From an uncultured Oscillospiraceae bacterium (GTDB lineage Bacteria > Bacillota > Clostridia > Oscillospirales > Oscillospiraceae): 9,782 bases of DNA. The notes under the pieces were generated by a model. That model saw nothing but the letters and a program-made list of their open reading frames with translations, made no database searches and was not told where the DNA came from. The stretch covers positions 1-9,782 of the forward strand of contig CAJUQD010000081.1 of the NCBI GenBank assembly GCA_910588105.1. Reading direction: 5' to 3'. How positions within the stretch are numbered: the stretch's first letter is position 1; each line of letters starts with the position of its first letter. The translations under genes were made by a program, and so were the position numbers. Below are positions 5,968 through 9,782 of the stretch, in pieces.

Positions 5968-6963
5968 ATGAAAATCGGCAGCGTGGAGCTGAATACCCGG
6001 CTGGCCCTGGCCCCCATGGCCGGGGTCACCGACCTGGCCTTCCGCACGGTGTGCCGGGAACTGTCCGGCTGCTACACCGTGTCCGAGATGGTCAGCGCCA
6101 AGGCCCTGTGCTACGGGGACAAAAAGACCCCCTCCCTGCTGCGCCTGGGGGAGGGCGAGCGCCCCGCCGCCGTCCAGATCTTCGGCTGTGACGAGCCCTT
6201 CATGGAAAAAGGGGCGGCCCTGGCCCTGGAGCGGTCGGGGGCGGATATCATCGACATCAACATGGGCTGCCCCGTCCCCAAGGTGGCCAATTCCGGGGAC
6301 GGCTCCGCCCTCATGCGCGACCCGGACAAGGCCGCCCGGGTGGCCGCCGCCGTGGTCCGGGGGGCCGGGGGAAAGCCCGTCACCGTGAAATTCCGCCTGG
6401 GCTGGGACAAGGGCTCCATCAACTGCGTGGAGTTCGCCAAGCGCATGGAGGGGGCGGGTGTGTCCGCCGTGGCCCTCCACGCCCGGACGAAAACCCAGAT
6501 GTACTCCGGCGCGGCCAGCTGGGACTACATCTGGCAGGTGAAGGCGGCGGTGTCCATCCCGGTCATCGCCAACGGGGACGTGTTCTCCCCCAGGGATGCG
6601 GTGCGCATTTTGAAGCTCACCGGGGCAGACATGGCCATGGTGGGCCGGGGGGCCTTCGGCAATCCCTGGCTGCTGGAACAGTGCGCCGCCGCTCTGGAGG
6701 GGCGGGACGTCCCGCCCCCACCCCCGCTGGACCGGAGGATGGACACCGCCGCCCGCCAATTTGAACTGGCCCTGGCCCACAAGGGGGAGAAAATCGCCTG
6801 CCTGGAGATGCGCAAGCACCTGGCCTGGTATCTCAAAGGGGTCCCCTATGCCTCCTACTGGAAGGAGCGGGCGTGCAAAATCTCCACGCCGGAGGAATTT
6901 TACCAGGTGGTGTCCGGCATCAAGCGCGACCTGTCCGACCAGCCGGGGCCCGGCGATGAATAG
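5968..6963 (+). CDS. dusB: tRNA-dihydrouridine synthase, DusB type
   Basis: A 331-residue FMN-dependent enzyme that reduces specific uridines in the tRNA D-loop to dihydrouridine using NADPH. A TIM-barrel domain opens with LALAPMAGVTDLAFR (12-26). SEMVSAKAL (39-47) and QIFG (70-73) follow. DINMGCPVPKVANSGDGSAL (96-115) carries catalytic Cys101, VTVKFRLGW (138-146) and LHARTKTQMYSG (170-181) line the FMN and substrate site, and VIANGD plus MVGRGAFGNPW bind the phosphate. The helical tRNA-binding domain contains RKHLAWYLKG (282-291). Start 5968 is preferred over the in-frame ATG at 5935 because the latter abuts the promoter -10; GGGAG at 5954-5958 lies nine bases before 5968. The bacterial Dus subfamily call rests on overall similarity. 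First gene of an apparent three-gene operon. Confidence 0.95.
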   Translation: MKIGSVELNTRLALAPMAGVTDLAFRTVCRELSGCYTVSEMVSAKALCYGDKKTPSLLRLGEGERPAAVQIFGCDEPFMEKGAALALERSGADIIDINMGCPVPKVANSGDGSALMRDPDKAARVAAAVVRGAGGKPVTVKFRLGWDKGSINCVEFAKRMEGAGVSAVALHARTKTQMYSGAASWDYIWQVKAAVSIPVIANGDVFSPRDAVRILKLTGADMAMVGRGAFGNPWLLEQCAAALEGRDVPPPPPLDRRMDTAARQFELALAHKGEKIACLEMRKHLAWYLKGVPYASYWKERACKISTPEEFYQVVSGIKRDLSDQPGPGDE

Positions 6964-7606
6964 GCCCGTCCCCTCCCCCCTCCGCGCCGTCTTTCTGTCG
7001 GCGGAGGGCGTGCTCTACGCCCTGTTCCTGGCGCTGGATCTGACGGGGCGCGGGGGCCAAAGCGTCCCCATCAAGTACGCGGGAATCGTGCTGTGCCTGG
7101 CCTATTCCCTGCTGGGCACAGATCGGCTGGTGCCCCTGGCGCTGGCCCTCACCGCCGGGGCGGACTGGTTCCTGCTGGTGCGGAACGACCAGTACCTCCT
7201 GGGCATCGCCCTGTTCCTGGCCGTCCAAACCGTCTATTTCCTCCGCCTGCGCCGCGCCGGGGCGGACGGCGCTTATTTCCTCCGCTCCGTCCTGGCCTTG
7301 GGTGCGGAGCTGGGGGTGTACGCCCTGGGCATGGCCTCCGCCGTGAATCTGGCGGCGGCGCTGTACTTCTCCCAGCTTTTGTCCAACACCCTGCTGGCCT
7401 GGACGGTGGACGGGGCGCGCCGGCACGCCTTTGCCCTGGGCCTCACCCTGTTCGTGGGGTGCGACGTGTGCGTGGGGCTGTTCAACGCCCTTCCCCCCGC
7501 TTCGCCGCTGTACTTTCCCGCGTCCGTTGGGATGTGGCTGTTCTATCTGCCTTCCCAGGCGCTCATCGCCCTGTCCGCCTTCCCCGGAAAGGAGAACGTC
7601 AAATGA
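6956..7606 (+). CDS. YhhN/lysoplasmalogenase-like multi-pass membrane protein
   Basis: A 216-residue, very hydrophobic protein with about seven or eight likely membrane segments. The pattern resembles the YhhN/TMEM86 family: an ADWFLL segment (Asp70), then LLGIALFLAVQTVYFLRLRR (81-100), and late in the protein LGLTLFVGCDVCVGL (161-175) with Asp170. These recall the paired G-D-x-x-L and (F)-x-x-S-D-x-x-L motifs of the family, whose animal members hydrolyse the vinyl-ether bond of lysoplasmalogens. Both aspartates are present but flanking residues differ, so enzymatic activity is only a suggestion. Some Clostridia make plasmalogens, so such a role is possible. The ATG overlaps the dusB 3' end by eight bases and no strong ribosome site is seen, suggesting translational coupling. 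The open frame extends upstream through dusB but is non-coding there. Confidence 0.55.
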   Translation: MNRPVPSPLRAVFLSAEGVLYALFLALDLTGRGGQSVPIKYAGIVLCLAYSLLGTDRLVPLALALTAGADWFLLVRNDQYLLGIALFLAVQTVYFLRLRRAGADGAYFLRSVLALGAELGVYALGMASAVNLAAALYFSQLLSNTLLAWTVDGARRHAFALGLTLFVGCDVCVGLFNALPPASPLYFPASVGMWLFYLPSQALIALSAFPGKENVK

Positions 7607-8286
7607 AAACCAGCAAGCCCCTGGCCATTGCGCTGGCCGCGCTCACCGCCCTGGCCCTGCTCACCGGGGCGGTGGCCGCCCCCATCCTGTGCCGCCCCTT
7701 CTATTACGCCCACATCGGCCCCCTCCGGCTGGCGGAGCGGACGGGGTACACGGAGGGGGAAATCAAGACCGCCTTTGACGAGATGCTGGACTACTGCCTG
7801 GGCGGAGAGGAGTTTTCCACCGGCGCGATGCGCTGGTCGGAGAGCGGCAAAAGCCACTTTACCGATGTGCGGCGGCTGTTCCTGCTGGATCTGCGGGCCT
7901 TTGCCGCCGCCCTGGCGGCGCTGGCCTGCCTGGGCCTGCTGGCCCGGCGGGGCGGGATGGGGCCCGCCCCCCTGCTGGGCCGGGGGCCCGGCTTCTGGGC
8001 GGGGGCCGGGCTGGGGGGCGTGTTCCTGCTGGTGGGCGCCCTGGCCGCGCTGGACTTTGACCGGGCCTTCGTGGTATTCCACGCCCTGTTCTTCCCCGGC
8101 AAGGACAACTGGCTCTTCGACCCCGCCGCCGACCAGATCATCAACATCCTCCCCCAGGCGTATTTCCGCAACTGCGCCCTGCTCATTTTTGCCCTTCTGG
8201 TGCTGGGCTGCGCCCTGCTCATTGGCCTGGACTTTTGCCATGGATCCGGGCGGTCAAAAATTTTGCACAAAAATGAAAAATTTTAG
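7603..8286 (+). CDS. TIGR01906/DUF1461 integral membrane protein
   Basis: A 227-residue membrane protein of a Firmicutes family of unknown function. It has an N-terminal hydrophobic segment (about 7-29), a polar loop of about 60 residues, and three further segments near 95-115, 130-150 and 190-210. The diagnostic motif lies at 159-188: FHALFFPGKDNWLFDP followed by AADQIINILPQAYF, matching the family's conserved H-x-x-F-F-P-G-x-x-N-W-x-F-D-P signature. The early YYAHIG and the YTEGEI region also fit. The start is set by AAAGGAG at 7588-7594, eight bases before ATG, and by a 4-base ATGA overlap with the preceding gene. The last residues (GSGRSKILHKNEKF) are lysine-rich and coded by AT-rich DNA. 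The stop codon overlaps the LexA box of the next gene by two bases. Function is not known. Confidence 0.85.
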   Translation: MKTSKPLAIALAALTALALLTGAVAAPILCRPFYYAHIGPLRLAERTGYTEGEIKTAFDEMLDYCLGGEEFSTGAMRWSESGKSHFTDVRRLFLLDLRAFAAALAALACLGLLARRGGMGPAPLLGRGPGFWAGAGLGGVFLLVGALAALDFDRAFVVFHALFFPGKDNWLFDPAADQIINILPQAYFRNCALLIFALLVLGCALLIGLDFCHGSGRSKILHKNEKF

Positions 8287-8298
8287 AACGAACGTTTG
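8285..8298. promoter_or_regulatory. LexA operator (SOS box), autoregulatory
   Basis: AGAACGAACGTTTG at 8285-8298 fits the Gram-positive LexA box CGAACnnnnGTTCG at eight of ten fixed positions, with both GAAC and GTT half-sites in correct phase. It overlaps the first three bases of the lexA -35 element, so bound LexA would block polymerase. A lone CGAAC half-site follows at 8305-8309 inside the spacer. Confidence 0.8.
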
Positions 8299-8324
8299 AC
8301 ATTTCGAACATCATATGGTATAAT
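8296..8324 (+). promoter_or_regulatory. lexA promoter, consensus sigma-A
   Basis: Perfect TTGACA (8296-8301) and TATAAT (8319-8324) separated by 17 bases. The expected start near 8331 leaves a leader of about 62 bases before the ATG at 8393. The -35 overlaps the LexA box, so this is a strong promoter held in check by its own product. Confidence 0.93.
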
Positions 8325-8392
8325 ACCCTCACGAGCCGGAAATGTTCACCGTCCCCACCGTCACGGAGACGACTTTGGAAGGAGCTTGCGCC

Positions 8393-8995
8393 ATGGCTAA
8401 ACTAACCCCCAAACAGCAGCAGATCTACGACTACATCCTGGCTTTCGCCGACGAACACGGCTACCCCCCCTCTGTGCGGGAGATTGCCCAGGCCGTGGGG
8501 CTGAAATCCCCCGCCACCGTCCATTTCCACCTCAAGGGCCTGCGTGAGGCGGGCTGCATCACCCAGGCCGAGGGCAAGACCCGGGCCATCACCATCACCG
8601 ACCCCTCCCACGGCCGGAAAGACCAGGTGCCCCTGGTGGGCTATGTGGCGGCGGGCGCCCCCATCTTGGCCCAGGAAAATATTGAGGAATACCTCACCTT
8701 CGACACCGGCGGCCTCACCGGGGAGCACTTTGCCCTCAAGGTCCGGGGCGAGTCCATGCTGGAGGCGGGCATACTCCCCGACGACGTGGTGGTGGTCCAC
8801 CAGCAGCCCCTGGCCCGCAACGGGGACATCGTGGTAGCCCTGTTTGAGGACGAAGCCACCGTCAAGACCTTCCGCCGGGAAAACGACGGCCACATCTGGC
8901 TCTACCCGGAAAACTCCAGCGGCGAATACCAGCCCATCGACGGCGAGGGCTGCTCCATCCTGGGCCGGGTGGTGGCGGTGATCCGCCGCTACTGA
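8393..8995 (+). CDS. lexA: LexA, SOS-response repressor
   Basis: A 200-residue repressor of DNA-damage genes; RecA filaments stimulate its self-cleavage. The N-terminal winged-helix domain (about 1-68) begins LTPKQQQIYDYI and has PPSVREIAQAVGLKSPATVH (25-44) as the DNA-reading helices. The hinge leads to the cleavage site YVAAGAP, cut between Ala87 and Gly88. The S24-type protease domain holds Ser121 (GESMLEAGILPDD) and Lys158 (EATVKTF), so the catalytic dyad is intact. The start is set by AAGGAG at 8379-8384, eight bases before ATG; an in-frame ATG at 8342 would add 17 residues that are not LexA-like. It has its own promoter, operator and terminator. With no terminator seen after the DUF1461 gene, read-through from the dusB operon is also possible. 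Confidence 0.98.
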   Translation: MAKLTPKQQQIYDYILAFADEHGYPPSVREIAQAVGLKSPATVHFHLKGLREAGCITQAEGKTRAITITDPSHGRKDQVPLVGYVAAGAPILAQENIEEYLTFDTGGLTGEHFALKVRGESMLEAGILPDDVVVVHQQPLARNGDIVVALFEDEATVKTFRRENDGHIWLYPENSSGEYQPIDGEGCSILGRVVAVIRRY

Positions 8996-9014
8996 CCCTC
9001 CTATCCCCTTCCCA

Positions 9015-9056
9015 CCGTCCCCGGTCTTTGTTCCAAAGGCCGGGGACGGCTTTTTT
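9015..9056 (+). terminator. lexA intrinsic terminator
   Basis: CCGTCCCCGG (9015-9024) pairs with CCGGGGACGG (9040-9049). The stem continues through a T.G wobble and CTTTG/CAAAG (9026-9030/9034-9038) to a three-base loop, 16 bp in all, followed by C and six T (9051-9056). It is a textbook Rho-independent terminator 20 bases after the lexA stop. Confidence 0.95.
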
Positions 9057-9145
9057 CCCCCCACGGCCCCTTGTGTGTTTTCCACAAAATTGCGGCCCCC
9101 TTTTTTTGCATTCCTCCGAAGTTGGCAAAACCGGCAAATTTCCCC
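9057..9145. other. Intergenic DNA after the lexA terminator, no gene seen
   Basis: Between the lexA terminator and the next promoter there is no plausible reading frame with a ribosome site. It holds a seven-T run (9101-9107) without a hairpin, and AAATTGCGG (9087-9095), which recurs at 9150-9158 in the promoter spacer. I assign no function. Confidence 0.5.
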
Positions 9146-9174
9146 TTGCAAATTGCGGATGATGTTGCTATTAT
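9146..9174 (+). promoter_or_regulatory. Promoter of the solute-binding protein gene
   Basis: TTGCAA (9146-9151), a 17-base spacer and TATTAT (9169-9174). The predicted start near 9181 places the palindrome cluster from about +10 to +45, suiting repression by blocking early elongation. The AT-rich DNA just upstream (9121-9145) stands out against the GC-rich surroundings. Confidence 0.7.
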
Positions 9175-9189
9175 GATGGCACAAGGGCC

Positions 9190-9225
9190 GGAAACGTTTT
9201 CGGTAGCGTTACCAGAAACGTTTCC
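9190..9225. promoter_or_regulatory. Three-unit LacI-type operator
   Basis: Three palindromic units centred on CG: GGAAACGTTTTC (9190-9201), GGTAGCGTTACC (9202-9213) and GAAACGTTTC (9215-9224). The centres lie at 9195/9196, 9207/9208 and 9219/9220, exactly 12 bp apart. The outer units have the GAAACGTTTC core typical of LacI/GalR/CcpA-family operators. The whole 36 bp is itself a near-perfect palindrome (15 of 18 positions). It lies between the promoter and a sugar-type transporter gene; no regulator gene is in the window. Confidence 0.8.
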
Positions 9226-9242
9226 AGTCCGGAACAAAAATT

Positions 9243-9248
9243 AGGAGG
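9243..9248 (+). promoter_or_regulatory. Ribosome binding site choosing the solute-binding protein start
   Basis: AGGAGG is a full Shine-Dalgarno match. Two in-frame ATGs follow, at 9251 and 9257. Spacing is only two bases to the first and eight to the second, so 9257 is taken as the start. Confidence 0.85.
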
Positions 9249-9256
9249 AAATGAAA

Positions 9257-9782
9257 ATGAGTAAGAAACTCTTCGCGCTCGTAGTGTCCCTCAGCATGGT
9301 CATGACCATGCTGCTGGCTGGATGCTCCAGCCAGGGCGACAAGCCCAGCGAGCCCCCCGCCGACAACAGCACGTCCGGCACCGAGGCCAGCCAGCCCGTG
9401 GAGAACAACAACACCGAGGCCAAGGGCCGCGTCTACTGGCTCAACTTCAAGCCTGAGTCCGACGAGGTGCTCAACAACGTGGCCAAGATGTACACCGAGA
9501 AGACCGGCGTGCCGGTGAAGATCGTCACCGCCGCCTCCGGCACCTACAGCCAGACCCTGAACGCCGAGATGGGCAAGAGCGAGGCCCCCACCATCTTCAA
9601 CGTGGGCAACCAGGCCGGCGTGCGCGACTGGACCGACTACGCCCTGGACCTGACCGGCACCCCCATCGCCAACGAGCTGAACACCGACGCCTACAACCTC
9701 TATGACGAGAACGGCAAGCTGGTGTCCATCGGCTACTGCTACGAGTGCTACGGCATCATCGTCAACCCCGACCTGGTGGAGC
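9257..9782 (+). CDS. ABC transporter solute-binding lipoprotein, sugar type (partial)
   Basis: The first 175 residues of a lipoprotein cut off by the window end. MSKKLFALVV starts a signal peptide, and LLAGC (19-23) is a lipobox with Cys23 as the lipidated residue. Residues 24-57 form a Ser/Glu/Asn/Pro-rich linker. A family 1 extracellular solute-binding fold begins at GRVYWLNF (57-64), with YTEKTGVPVKIV (79-90), SGTYSQTLNAEM (94-105), APTIFNVGN (110-118) and YGIIVNPDLVE (165-175), as in carbohydrate-binding ABC proteins. It would capture a sugar or glycoside outside the membrane and deliver it to permeases probably encoded next. Codons are strikingly biased to AAC, AAG, ATC, GAG and CTG, as in highly expressed genes. 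The LacI-type operators upstream support a carbohydrate substrate; which one cannot be told. Confidence 0.9.
   Translation, partial: MSKKLFALVVSLSMVMTMLLAGCSSQGDKPSEPPADNSTSGTEASQPVENNNTEAKGRVYWLNFKPESDEVLNNVAKMYTEKTGVPVKIVTAASGTYSQTLNAEMGKSEAPTIFNVGNQAGVRDWTDYALDLTGTPIANELNTDAYNLYDENGKLVSIGYCYECYGIIVNPDLVE

Noticed and set aside
8256..8284. AT-rich AAAAATTTT repeats at the end of the DUF1461 gene as a terminator
   Set aside because: The possible stem is pure A/T with no GC core and lies within the coding region, so an effective terminator is unlikely.
8342..8392. Earlier in-frame ATG for lexA
   Set aside because: It would add 17 residues absent from LexA proteins and has no ribosome site, while AAGGAG is ideally placed for 8393.
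9101..9107. Seven-T run after lexA as a second terminator
   Set aside because: No stem precedes it, and the strong lexA terminator is already complete at 9056.
9251..9256. Earlier in-frame ATG for the solute-binding protein
   Set aside because: Only two bases separate it from AGGAGG; the ATG at 9257 has normal spacing.

Overview
The window looks like a chromosomal segment of a GC-rich, endospore-forming Firmicute. The closest fit I can suggest is a gut Clostridia of the Oscillospiraceae (Flavonifractor/Lawsonibacter-like) type. This is inferred from strong Shine-Dalgarno sites, spoIIR and spoIIE, a Gram-positive type LexA operator, TTGACA/TATAAT promoters and very high GC in coding DNA. No tRNA, rRNA, CRISPR array, insertion sequence or phage gene was seen. 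Most genes are core housekeeping or sporulation genes; the likely accessory item is an alpha/beta hydrolase.

Layout. (1) 1-2746, plus strand: the 3' end of aroQ, then aroE, a membrane-anchored alpha/beta hydrolase, and ispE. The first two junctions are 4-base ATGA overlaps. The hydrolase is lower in GC than its neighbours and its frame runs 113 bases into ispE, which suggests a late arrival that lost its stop codon. aroQ/aroE serve the shikimate pathway and ispE the MEP isoprenoid pathway. (2) 2752-3461: a long hairpin, then spoIIR, plus strand. (3) 3485-5803: spoIIE, minus strand, convergent with spoIIR. SpoIIE activates sigma-F in the forespore, sigma-F switches on spoIIR, and SpoIIR triggers pro-sigma-E processing in the mother cell, so two consecutive steps of one relay lie side by side.

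(4) 5804-5967: a divergent promoter region in which two sigma-A-like promoters mirror each other across one inverted repeat; it drives spoIIE leftward and dusB rightward. (5) 5968-8286: dusB (tRNA dihydrouridine synthase), a YhhN/lysoplasmalogenase-like membrane protein, and a TIGR01906/DUF1461 membrane protein, apparently one operon. (6) 8285-9056: lexA, with a consensus promoter, an overlapping LexA box and a strong terminator. (7) 9057-9782: a promoter followed by three palindromes spaced exactly 12 bp apart, then the start of a sugar-type ABC transporter lipoprotein that runs off the window.

The points most worth a second look are the spoIIR hairpin (it appears to hide the ribosome binding site in read-through RNA but not in RNA from a possible internal sigma-F start), the mirror-image spoIIE/dusB promoter, the triple 12-bp operator, and the hydrolase that overruns ispE. 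I did not find a clear multi-gene novel system.
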